A stretch of DNA of 14,170 nucleotides from JBAZDV01 sp041669745 (GTDB taxonomy: Archaea; Thermoplasmatota; Thermoplasmata; Methanomassiliicoccales; Methanomethylophilaceae), in the NCBI GenBank assembly GCA_041669745.1, contig JBAYAO010000030.1:1-14170 (forward strand). The letters are read 5' to 3'. The notes beneath the pieces are model-generated. The model did no database searches and was not told the DNA's origin. It was given only the letters and a program-made list of their open reading frames with translations. The position numbers and the translations under genes were made by a program. Positions 1 through 6,606 of the stretch are shown in pieces (position 1 is the first letter of the stretch; every line of letters starts with the position of its first letter).

Positions 1-210
1 ATAAGTGTCCCCCGGCGATAACACGCTTTTTCATCGTCCGCCGATGACGGCGGCCTCGAAGCACTGACCCCGCCGGGGGTATGTATCGGATCCTACGTTG
101 GCTTCCGGTCACGGCACGCGATGACTCATCGCAGCTACCGCAAGGTCCCAATTAAGGGATAGGACCTCTGTGCGCCGAACCGTACCGAGGATGTTCATAG
201 ATCGCATCCA

Positions 211-271
211 TGTGTCGGTCAGGCAACGTACACTGTGTCTTACTCCATATAAAACTGTTTGTGCCGACACA
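211..271. repeat. 8-bp inverted repeat just upstream of the acd TATA box
   Basis: TGTGTCGG at 211-218 is the exact reverse complement of CCGACACA at 264-271, with a 45-base spacer. The right arm ends one base before the AT-rich element at 273-281 that I take as the acd promoter. It may be a regulatory site, the base of an RNA stem, or chance. Confidence 0.4.
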
Positions 272-272
272 A

Positions 273-281
273 GATTATATC
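273..281 (+). promoter_or_regulatory. Probable TATA box for the acyl-CoA synthetase unit
   Basis: GATTATATC is AT-rich and centred about 28 bases before the ATG at 306, the distance expected for an archaeal leaderless transcript. No Shine-Dalgarno sequence precedes that ATG, which fits. A second candidate, CATATAAAA at about 246-254, would instead give a leader of roughly 28 bases. Mapping the transcript start would choose between them. Confidence 0.45.
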
Positions 282-305
282 ATGCCATAGCGGGATACGT
301 GGACG

Positions 306-2405
306 ATGAAGGGGTTTTTCCATCCGTATTCCGTCGCGGTCATAGGCGCATCCGCCGACGCGTCGAAGGTGGGCGGTATGATCCTCAGGAACCTGATATC
401 CTCCGGTTACAGCGGTGATGTGTATCCCGTCAACATAAAAGGGGGAACGATACAGGGTCTGCAGGCCTACACTTCAGTGGACCTGATCAAGAAAGGGGTG
501 GATCTGGCCGTCATATCGTTGAAACCCCAATTTGTGCTCGGCGAGATCGATAAACTGGGAAAGAAGGGCACGAGGAACGTCATAATAATCACTGCTGGTT
601 TCAAGGAAGAGGGCACGCAGGGCCGTGAGATGGAGAACAGTATCCTGGAGACTGCGAAAAAATATGGCATGCGGGTGATAGGTCCGAATTGTTTCGGTAT
701 CATGGATACATCTGAAAATTTGAACACCACTTTCTCGTCGTTGTTTCCGATAAGGGGGAATATGGCGCTCATATCGCAGTCCGGGGCCGTAGGGGCGACA
801 ATGCTCGATTGGTCGTTGCAATCCAATATCGGGATCTCCAAATTCGTGTCATTGGGAAATAAGATGGATGTCACAGAATCCGAATTATTGGCCTACCTGA
901 AGGACGATACCGCAACGAAGGTCATCGGATTGTACTCGGAGAGCATCTCGAACGGAAGCGCGTTCGTAAGGTCGGCCGAGGCATTGAAGGGGAAGAAACC
1001 GATGGTGATCCTGAAGGCCGGCAGGACCAGTGCTGGTTCCAAAGCCGCATCGTCGCACACCGGAGCATTGGCAGGTGTCGATTCGGTCTATGACATATTG
1101 TTCAGGAAACTGAACATCGTACGGGTCAATGATCTGGACGAATTTTTCGATGCGTTGTCGGTTTTCTCACTCTGCGACGAGATGAAAAACGACGGCATAG
1201 TAATCGTATCAAATGCCGGCGGTCTCGGGGTCATGGCCGCAGACGCGTGTGCCAGTAATAGATATATCAGCGTGGCTGAACTTTCCAGGGGGACCATAGA
1301 ACGCATAAGGGATGAGATTCCCACAGCGGCATCTGTGGCGAACCCCATAGACCTCAGGGGAGACGCGAAGAGCGATTACTTCGGAAAAGCGATCAGGATA
1401 GCTTCAGAAGATCCGAGGGTCGGCGGGATCGTCGTTCTCTCATCGCCGCTTGATACCATCGACCTGGATTCCGTGGCTGACACCCTGATCGACATAAAGG
1501 GGTCGGTCGGGGTGCCGATCGTTGTATCCTTTGCAGGCGGTGCCGTCTGCGAAAGGGCGGCGTCTGTTCTCAGGAGTAAAGGCATACCGACGTTCTCCAG
1601 TCCGGAGAGGGCGGTCGGCGCACTCGGATTCCTGAGAGCATATGGAGTGAATTCCGGAAACAGCAGGACGCCGTTGAGATTGCCCACTGATTCCGGACGG
1701 GACGTCGTTCTGCAGATCGGGGAGATCGCAAGATCAGAAGGCAGAGTCTCGCTTTCAGAAGAGGAGGGGAAAAGGATACTCTCCGCGTACGGGATCCCTG
1801 TGCCAGAAGAGATGACGGCAACGATATCGACTGAAGCGGTGGAGGCAGCGGAGAAGATCGGATATCCGGTCGTCATGAAGGTCATATCAGCGGATATACA
1901 GCACAAAACGGATGTCGGCGGTGTAATAGTCGGGGTCAGGGATGCGAAAGGTGTGAAGGATGCCTACGAAAGCATAATGACGAGATGCAAGATTGCCGTT
2001 CCGAACGCAAAGATAGACGGTGTCACGATCCAGAAGATGGCGGCGGGTCAGGAGGTGATCCTGTCCATGGTCAGGGACAAGCAGTTCGGTCCCGTGATCT
2101 CTTTCGGATTGGGCGGCATTTATGTAGAGATCATAGGCGAGATCTCCCAGGCGCTGTTACCGATGAGCGAGGAGGATCTACGCGACATGATGACGTCGAC
2201 GAAGGCATACCGTATGCTTTCTGGCGCCAGAGGAAAACCCCCCGCGGACATCGAATCACTGAGGAACGTGATCCTAAGATTGATAAAGATCGCCATGGAG
2301 AACGAAGAGATATATGAACTTGAAATCAATCCAGTTATGGTAGGGAAGAAGAACGAGGGAAGTTGGGCAGTAGATGCGTTGACGACATTGAGGTGGATAA
2401 AATGA
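306..2405 (+). CDS. acd: ADP-forming acetate/acyl-CoA synthetase, fused alpha and beta subunits
   Basis: The 699-residue cytosolic enzyme belongs to the family that interconverts acyl-CoA, ADP and phosphate with free acid, CoA and ATP. Residues 1-125 form a CoA-binding Rossmann domain opening with VAVIGAS. Residues about 145-450 are the succinyl-CoA-ligase-like part, and about 475-699 an ATP-grasp domain ending with ELEINPVMV. Both histidines used for phosphoryl relay in this family look present: His251 in SSHTGALAG and His533 in QHKTDVGGV. The length matches fused one-chain forms rather than split alpha/beta subunits. The ATG at 306 gives the N-terminus expected for the family. Its stop overlaps the next gene as ATGA, so the two are probably co-transcribed. 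Acetate is the usual substrate, but branched or aromatic acyl groups cannot be excluded. Confidence 0.93.
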   Translation: MKGFFHPYSVAVIGASADASKVGGMILRNLISSGYSGDVYPVNIKGGTIQGLQAYTSVDLIKKGVDLAVISLKPQFVLGEIDKLGKKGTRNVIIITAGFKEEGTQGREMENSILETAKKYGMRVIGPNCFGIMDTSENLNTTFSSLFPIRGNMALISQSGAVGATMLDWSLQSNIGISKFVSLGNKMDVTESELLAYLKDDTATKVIGLYSESISNGSAFVRSAEALKGKKPMVILKAGRTSAGSKAASSHTGALAGVDSVYDILFRKLNIVRVNDLDEFFDALSVFSLCDEMKNDGIVIVSNAGGLGVMAADACASNRYISVAELSRGTIERIRDEIPTAASVANPIDLRGDAKSDYFGKAIRIASEDPRVGGIVVLSSPLDTIDLDSVADTLIDIKGSVGVPIVVSFAGGAVCERAASVLRSKGIPTFSSPERAVGALGFLRAYGVNSGNSRTPLRLPTDSGRDVVLQIGEIARSEGRVSLSEEEGKRILSAYGIPVPEEMTATISTEAVEAAEKIGYPVVMKVISADIQHKTDVGGVIVGVRDAKGVKDAYESIMTRCKIAVPNAKIDGVTIQKMAAGQEVILSMVRDKQFGPVISFGLGGIYVEIIGEISQALLPMSEEDLRDMMTSTKAYRMLSGARGKPPADIESLRNVILRLIKIAMENEEIYELEINPVMVGKKNEGSWAVDALTTLRWIK
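2390..2398 (+). promoter_or_regulatory. Shine-Dalgarno site that fixes the start of the downstream gene
   Basis: GAGGTGGAT lies three bases before the ATG at 2402 and matches the archaeal consensus GGAGGTGAT closely. It supports 2402 over an in-frame TTG at 2363, which would place 13 unrelated residues before a family-typical N-terminus. Confidence 0.75.
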
Positions 2406-3394
2406 GGAATGTGTATTTGGTATCGGTTGGGAGTAGGTCGGGCAAATCCGTTCTGTCCCTGGGTTTGGCCCTGAATTACCCCGGGAAGGCGGGTTTCTAC
2501 AAACCGTTCCGCGAGAGCCTGGTGACAAGGGACGGGCATCCCTTGGATCAGGATGCCGTTCTGATGGCAAAGGTCCTTAATCTTGCGGACAGGGAGAAAC
2601 TCTCTCCCTTCGTGTACGACATATTCGAACCCATATCGATGGAGGATGTCGTCAGGGGCTACAATGATGTCTGTCGCGACAGGGATTTCATGGTGATAGA
2701 AGGAAGCAGGGATTTCGCCAACGGATGTTCACACGACATCTCCCATTTCGATATCGCCAAAGAACTGAAGGCGCCGATCGTCCTGGTATCATCCACTTCC
2801 CACCAGTCCATAGATTCGATATTCATGTTCAGAGAGATCTGCGAGCAGAAAGGGCTGGAGATGAAGGGCGTAGTGCTCAACAGATGCGAAGGCAGTAAGG
2901 AGAAGGATTTCCTTATCGGGAGGGGGATCAATGTCATCGGGGAGATACCGAACATTCCGGAGCTGAGGACGTTCCATGTCTTTGAGATCACCGAGAATAT
3001 CCGATCGGAGGTGATAGCCGGCGCATCGGGGATGGACAACGTGGTCGAGGATGTGATCGTCGGTGCGATGTCGCCGCAGGTCGCGATAAGGTATATGAGG
3101 CGTTCCAAGGCGAAGGCGGTGATCACGGGCGGAGACAGGACGGAGATCCAGTTGGCGGCGTTATCTACGAGTACATCGTGCATCATCGTCACGGGCGGTA
3201 TCGTACCTTCGAGGATGGTGACATCGCGTGCCGACGAGCTCGGTGTTCCGATAATAATGACGGAGGAGGATACGCTGTCGGCTGCAGAGTTGGTCGAGCA
3301 CCTGATAGCGCGCATCGATCCGCGTGACACGGAAAAGATAGATCTTATCGTCAAAAATGTAAGAAAGGGAATAGATCTGGACGAGGTGTGGTGA
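2402..3394 (+). CDS. P-loop protein with DRTGG domain, phosphotransacetylase N-terminal-like
   Basis: The 330-residue soluble protein resembles the non-catalytic N-terminal half of long phosphotransacetylases (BioD-like ATPase plus DRTGG domain), with no acetyltransferase domain. Residues 1-200 are the BioD-like fold with a P-loop-like VGSRSGKS at 9-16, FYKPF at 32-36 and VIEGSRD at 98-104. Residues about 205-310 are the DRTGG domain, seen in ITGGDRTEIQ (241-250) and IIVTGG (261-266). In bacterial Pta this part is regulatory, sensing metabolites. Overlapping the acyl-CoA synthetase by ATGA suggests it regulates or assists that enzyme, which is inference. A separate role in nucleotide or cofactor metabolism remains possible. 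The ATG at 2402 is chosen for its strong ribosome binding site. Confidence 0.82.
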   Translation: MRNVYLVSVGSRSGKSVLSLGLALNYPGKAGFYKPFRESLVTRDGHPLDQDAVLMAKVLNLADREKLSPFVYDIFEPISMEDVVRGYNDVCRDRDFMVIEGSRDFANGCSHDISHFDIAKELKAPIVLVSSTSHQSIDSIFMFREICEQKGLEMKGVVLNRCEGSKEKDFLIGRGINVIGEIPNIPELRTFHVFEITENIRSEVIAGASGMDNVVEDVIVGAMSPQVAIRYMRRSKAKAVITGGDRTEIQLAALSTSTSCIIVTGGIVPSRMVTSRADELGVPIIMTEEDTLSAAELVEHLIARIDPRDTEKIDLIVKNVRKGIDLDEVW

Positions 3395-3397
3395 TCA
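3392..3397. other. Shared convergent stop codons (TGATCA)
   Basis: The plus-strand gene ends with TGA at 3392-3394. dphB ends on the minus strand with TGA at 3397-3395. The palindrome TGATCA therefore supplies both stops with no spacer, leaving no room for a conventional terminator between the genes; transcripts must end inside the opposing gene. Confidence 0.9.
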
Positions 3398-4192
3398 TTC
3401 GTCCTTTATGATCTCACGGGGGGCATCGGCAAAGTACACTAAGGAGTATGCCTCCATGAAGTGCAGGTTTCCGGGAAGGATGAGGGAGAAAAGCGGTTTT
3501 CCGAGGTCCTTCTTCAGAAGATCTCTCGGATATCCTGCGGTGATCCTTTCCTCGGTCGAACCTATCTGTGACGCAACACAAAGCAATGTATCGTCCTCGA
3601 TGAGTCCCATCTTCCATTTTTTCTCGCCTTCCATCAGCCATTCTATCGCCTGATTGGCGGTCATATATCTCTGTTCGTCGGCATGGATGTCCAGAAGGAT
3701 CAGCGTGTGGAGACCTCTTCGTTTGTTGTCGAGGATGTTGTCGTACGGTGATTGCGGCTGATACTCGTCCTCGATGAACGGGAGCGTTACGGTCCGGCCG
3801 AACTTGTAAGGCTGAAGTCCTGTGGATGTGGGGCAGGCCGAGAATATGGATATTCCATGGAACAGACGTACCGGGATCCCCTCCTCTTTTGCCTGGATCC
3901 TGAGATCGACATGTGTCGTAGCGGCCATCGTGTCGCCAGCCGTGATGAAACCGACCCTCATGGTCCTCGCGTCGTTGATTATATCCTCCCCTTCCTCGAC
4001 CTGTGCCCTGTGAAGCACATTGATCTGTTTACCGATCTGTTTCTCCAGATCACCGACGTTCGTTCCTATGAGTGTGGATGTGTAGAATTCTGCATAGATC
4101 CTATCGCATGATCTGAGCGCTTCCAATGCTCTGACGGTCATTCCGTCCACACCGCTCAGTCCGAGGCCGACAAAGATGAGTTCAGATGTCAT
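3395..4192 (-). CDS. dphB: Diphthine synthase
   Basis: This 265-residue SAM-dependent methyltransferase methylates the modified histidine of elongation factor 2 during diphthamide synthesis, an archaeal and eukaryotic pathway. It shows the family's tetrapyrrole-methylase-like fold: FVGLGLSGVDGMTVRAL near the N-terminus, GDTMAATTHVDL at 86-97 and HGISIFSACPTSTGLQPYKF at 112-131. FMEAYSLVYF follows near the C-terminus, and the length is typical. The start at 4192 is preferred because an upstream in-frame ATG at 4252 adds 20 unrelated residues and would lie upstream of the probable TATA box. The gene diverges from trm5, so two translation-related genes share one promoter region. No odd residues were seen. 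Confidence 0.95.
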   Translation of the reverse strand: MTSELIFVGLGLSGVDGMTVRALEALRSCDRIYAEFYTSTLIGTNVGDLEKQIGKQINVLHRAQVEEGEDIINDARTMRVGFITAGDTMAATTHVDLRIQAKEEGIPVRLFHGISIFSACPTSTGLQPYKFGRTVTLPFIEDEYQPQSPYDNILDNKRRGLHTLILLDIHADEQRYMTANQAIEWLMEGEKKWKMGLIEDDTLLCVASQIGSTEERITAGYPRDLLKKDLGKPLFSLILPGNLHFMEAYSLVYFADAPREIIKDE

Positions 4193-4216
4193 CGTGGACG
4201 CAATAGCAGGAGTTCC

Positions 4217-4229
4217 TTTAAAAAAATAT
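4217..4229 (-). promoter_or_regulatory. TATA box for dphB (leaderless)
   Basis: On the minus strand this reads ATATTTTTTTAAA, centred about 30 bases before the dphB ATG at 4192. With initiation 25-28 bases downstream, the transcript would start at or within a few bases of the ATG. There is no Shine-Dalgarno sequence, in agreement. Confidence 0.55.
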
Positions 4230-4248
4230 CCGTTCCGTCCGCATGGAT

Positions 4249-4259
4249 TCAATTTAATA
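4249..4259 (+). promoter_or_regulatory. TATA box for trm5 (leaderless)
   Basis: TCAATTTAATA is centred about 28 bases before the ATG at 4282, so initiation would fall on the start codon. The sequence before the ATG (AATCCGGTAGT) has no Shine-Dalgarno match. It lies back to back with the dphB TATA box in an 89-base gap. Confidence 0.55.
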
Positions 4260-4281
4260 GCGATTCAGGCAATCCGGTAGT

Positions 4282-5277
4282 ATGGTACGATGTATCCGTG
4301 TCCCCAAGGAGGACGGCAATTCTGTAAGGATGAGACTGAAGAGGGAAAACGTCCTGAATCGTGATGTTAGGATACAGGCGAAGGATGATTTCCTCATGAT
4401 ACCCATCCTCGCCGAATCGTTCGGTGACTATCCTGTGGAAGATGTCGACCTGGAGGTCATAGAACGTAAAGAGACGGATTATCGTGCTTTTCTGCCGGAG
4501 AGATTGCGTACGATCCTTCCCAATTCATACGATAACATCGGCGATATAACCATAATCAAACTCGTCGACGAACTCCTGCCGTTCAAAAACGAGATCGGAG
4601 AGGCGTTGATGAGGGTCTCCGTCAATACCAGGGCCGTATTGTTGGATTCGGGTGTCAAAGGGGAGATGAGGATCCGCGATCTCGAATTGATCGCAGGGGA
4701 AGGGCCTACGGAAACTATGCACAGGGAGTCAGGGGTGACGATGCTGACTGACCCTGCGAAGGTGTATTTCAATCCCAGATTGGCAACGGAAAGGGAGAGG
4801 GTCGCATCTTTGGTGAAGGACGACGAAGTGATCATTGATATGTTCGCGGGCGTTGCGCCATTCCCGTTGGTGATATGCAGGTACGCGAATCCGAAGGCGG
4901 TCTATGCCATAGATCTCAATCACGAGGCGGTCGAGTACATGAAACGCAATATCGCAATGAATCATGTGAAGAACATCGTTCCGATAGAAGGGGATGCCAG
5001 AGATGAAATACGGAAGCTTCCCGATGCAGATCGTGTAATAATGAATCTGCCGCAGATGGCAGAGCAGTACCTTCCGGATGCTCTCGGAAGGACGAGAAAG
5101 GGAGGGATGGTGCACATGCACAGGATCATGGAACGCGAGACCTCTGATGATGAGTGTGACAGCATGATACTGGACATGAGGTCGAGGGGATTGGAATGTA
5201 TCCTGTCCGAGAAGAGAGAGTTGAAGACATATTCCCCCTCTGCGAGCGTCTATGTCCTGGATATCATCAGAGGATGA
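4282..5277 (+). CDS. trm5: tRNA (guanine37-N1)-methyltransferase Trm5
   Basis: The 331-residue class I SAM methyltransferase makes m1G37 next to the tRNA anticodon, which protects the reading frame. An N-terminal D1-type domain (about 1-65) is followed by the RNA-binding D2 region with YDNIGDITIIKL (83-94). The catalytic Rossmann domain carries VYFNPRLATER (161-171), DMFAGVAPF (186-194), AIDLNHEAVEYMKRNIAMN (209-227) and the catalytic-loop motif MNLP (254-257). Having D1 and this length points to the Trm5b type rather than a shorter Taw2-like enzyme, although members that act in wyosine synthesis share these motifs. It is expressed divergently from dphB and probably from a leaderless transcript. 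Confidence 0.93.
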   Translation: MVRCIRVPKEDGNSVRMRLKRENVLNRDVRIQAKDDFLMIPILAESFGDYPVEDVDLEVIERKETDYRAFLPERLRTILPNSYDNIGDITIIKLVDELLPFKNEIGEALMRVSVNTRAVLLDSGVKGEMRIRDLELIAGEGPTETMHRESGVTMLTDPAKVYFNPRLATERERVASLVKDDEVIIDMFAGVAPFPLVICRYANPKAVYAIDLNHEAVEYMKRNIAMNHVKNIVPIEGDARDEIRKLPDADRVIMNLPQMAEQYLPDALGRTRKGGMVHMHRIMERETSDDECDSMILDMRSRGLECILSEKRELKTYSPSASVYVLDIIRG

Positions 5278-5280
5278 TCA
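5275..5280. other. Second shared convergent stop (TGATCA)
   Basis: trm5 ends with TGA at 5275-5277 and the deaminase-family gene ends on the minus strand at 5280-5278. TGATCA again gives both stop codons with no spacer, exactly as at 3392-3397. Confidence 0.9.
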
Positions 5281-5772
5281 TTTCTTCAAGCTATCGAGCG
5301 TGATCCCCGTCTGTCCCTGATAGTTTCCACTCCTTTTCGAATAGCTCTTATCGCTGCATGAGGTAAGCGTTTCGAAAACTATCTGGCAGAACCTTTCGTT
5401 TATGGGTATCTCTATAGGATCATCCGTGGCATTGAAGGCTCCTAAGGTGAGTGTTCCCTCGAAACCCGCGTCGATATTCCCGAATGATGCCATGACCCCT
5501 TTTCTGATCCACGATGTCCTCAGCCAGAGCTGGGCGCAGACATCGTCGGTCATCTTTATCCTTTCGACCGTGGAGACATAGAAAACCGTCCTCGGAGGCA
5601 CGGTCACGACCCCTTCCCTGTGGACGATGTCGCTGCTCCTCACGGATATCTCTGCGATGCGAAGGTCGTAACCGTTGGGTGTCAGGCCTTTCTCATCGAA
5701 GTCCGATATCCCGAGAAGGCCGGTCATAAGGCTCTCCATGATGTCTTTGTCTGAAAGGATGCTCATGGCCAT
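5278..5772 (-). CDS. dcd: dCTP deaminase / dUTPase-family protein
   Basis: The 164-residue cytosolic protein matches the archaeal dCTP deaminase fold. Seen in order are SILSDKDI (4-11), NGYDLRI (33-39), LRTSWIRKGV (84-93), GNIDAGFEGTLTL (98-110), NERFCQIVF (125-133), and the C-terminal lid SYSKRSGNYQGQTGIT (143-158). The family supplies dUTP or dUMP for thymidylate synthesis, or removes dUTP. The catalytic glutamate usually found just after the TLTL strand is Gly111 here. As I recall, Thermococcales relatives annotated as dCTP deaminase also lack it, so the exact reaction is uncertain. The ATG at 5772 or the one at 5766 could be the start; the difference is two residues. Its 5' end is 32 bases from the exporter operon on the same strand. 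Confidence 0.82.
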   Translation of the reverse strand: MAMSILSDKDIMESLMTGLLGISDFDEKGLTPNGYDLRIAEISVRSSDIVHREGVVTVPPRTVFYVSTVERIKMTDDVCAQLWLRTSWIRKGVMASFGNIDAGFEGTLTLGAFNATDDPIEIPINERFCQIVFETLTSCSDKSYSKRSGNYQGQTGITLDSLKK

Positions 5773-5788
5773 TGAATCGGTGGTTTCT

Positions 5789-5802
5789 GATAAAAAGTAT
5801 CC
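5789..5802 (-). promoter_or_regulatory. AT-rich element: TATA box for dcd and/or terminator of exporter operon
   Basis: The minus strand reads GGATACTTTTTATC, centred about 25 bases before the dcd ATG at 5772, which suits a leaderless TATA promoter. Its T5 run also lies a few bases after the stop of the last exporter gene and could serve as an archaeal oligo-T terminator. The sequence cannot separate the two roles. Confidence 0.4.
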
Positions 5803-5804
5803 GT

Positions 5805-6605
5805 TCAGAACATATCATAGGAGCCAGAACGTTTCGCGCTTTTCTCGAAGAACGAGAAGAGGATCACCGAGAGGACGGCATAGAGCAATCCGAGCACGGC
5901 CATCATGGATATTGGTTCCCAGAGCGCGGAGATGGTACTTCCGTCAACGGCGCCCCTTGTGGCGTCCACCGCGTATGTCAGCGGCAAACAATACGAGACC
6001 GTTCGCAACCATTCCGGAAGATAAGACAGGGGGAAGTTCACACCGCAAAGCACCAGTCCCAAGTACGAGAACACATTCGCTATTATGGCGGACGTTCTGA
6101 GACGTAGACCTATGCCACCGATCGCCATACCCATTCCTGCCAGGGACAGTACGGTGAGGATGATGACCACGACGATCGACGGATAATTCGCAGAGGCGAA
6201 GCTCACTCCGAATATCAGTGTGGCATAGCACAGTGACACACCGACGGCAAGGAATCCCGACAGTACGTTGAATATCGCCATTCCGAAGAATATGCTGAAA
6301 AGACTCGATGGTGTCGACATCAACGTCGGCAGAGTGCCGACGTGTTTCTCTGTCCCTGGGATCTCAGACACCGAGTATAGGGTCGTCATAGCGACAGACT
6401 GCACCGCGTTACCGATTACGACATACTCCACGGTCACACTGGAGTCTATGCTATCTACCATCAGGGCGAAGAACAGCATGGAGAAGAAGGATGTAAGAAC
6501 TATCTGAAGCAGCCATAGCCAGACCGGTATCATGGAGAACTTGTTCCTCACGGAATTGATCATGGAGGAGATCACCGTCTGTCCGAACGTTATCTTCGCG
6601 GTCAT
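5805..6605 (-). CDS. ABC-2 type transporter permease, second subunit
   Basis: This 266-residue integral membrane protein has about six hydrophobic segments, roughly at 27-50, 60-80, 104-134, 143-168, 172-192 and 233-253. The signature LCGVNFPLSYLPEWLRTVSYCLPLTY falls at 186-211, characteristic of ABC-2 permeases of the DrrB/NodJ type. It starts one base after the stop of the preceding permease and probably pairs with it as a heterodimer driven by the ATPase encoded first in the operon. Such systems usually export drugs, lipids or polysaccharides, or confer resistance; the cargo is unknown. It carries a charged tail after the last helix. Confidence 0.87.
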   Translation of the reverse strand: MTAKITFGQTVISSMINSVRNKFSMIPVWLWLLQIVLTSFFSMLFFALMVDSIDSSVTVEYVVIGNAVQSVAMTTLYSVSEIPGTEKHVGTLPTLMSTPSSLFSIFFGMAIFNVLSGFLAVGVSLCYATLIFGVSFASANYPSIVVVIILTVLSLAGMGMAIGGIGLRLRTSAIIANVFSYLGLVLCGVNFPLSYLPEWLRTVSYCLPLTYAVDATRGAVDGSTISALWEPISMMAVLGLLYAVLSVILFSFFEKSAKRSGSYDMF

Positions 6606-6606
6606 G

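Larger units (their letters stand above)
1..305. other. Non-coding leader region with several stem-loops, possible structured RNA
   Basis: I see no protein gene here. The first 180 bases are rich in inverted repeats. A perfect 9-bp stem pairs 9-17 (CCCCCGGCG) with 71-79. Inside it, 38-42 can pair with 49-53, or 31-36 (TCATCG) with 42-47 (CGATGA); these two hairpins exclude each other. Further hairpins are 118-123/127-132 (GCGATG/CATCGC, loop ACT) and 143-148/162-167 (AGGTCC/GGACCT). I compared it by eye with archaeal SRP RNA, RNase P RNA, 5S rRNA, tRNA and the fluoride riboswitch and found none of their signature motifs on either strand. It could be an unassigned ncRNA, the end of one lying further left, or simply GC-rich intergenic sequence. 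The strand of any RNA is unknown. Confidence 0.35.

Noticed and set aside
43..67. Possible C/D box guide RNA (GATGA at 43-47, CTGA at 64-67)
   Set aside because: The boxes are incomplete: there is no good C' and D' pair, and the flanking terminal stem with the expected layout is missing.
1..305. SRP RNA, RNase P RNA, 5S rRNA or tRNA
   Set aside because: I could not find the SRP helix 8 motif, RNase P P4 motifs, 5S motifs or a T-loop on either strand.
170..418. 82-codon plus-strand open frame at the left end
   Set aside because: It overlaps the well-supported acyl-CoA synthetase in another frame, is rich in Arg with no recognisable motif, and spans the promoter and inverted repeat.
1376..1906. 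Long antisense frame (176 codons) in the synthetase gene, and similar ones at 467-874, 2659-3354 and 9405-9923
   Set aside because: They are opposite-strand shadows of well-identified genes, kept open by codon bias, with low-complexity Ser/Ile/Pro or Arg-rich products and no motif or start signal.
2363..2401. TTG start adding 13 residues to the DRTGG protein
   Set aside because: It lies inside the upstream gene, has no good ribosome binding site, and the ATG at 2402 has a near-consensus one and gives the expected N-terminus.
4193..4252. Upstream ATG for dphB adding 20 residues
   Set aside because: The extra residues do not fit diphthine synthase, whose N-terminus is MTSELIFVGLG here, and the predicted TATA box lies between the two starts.
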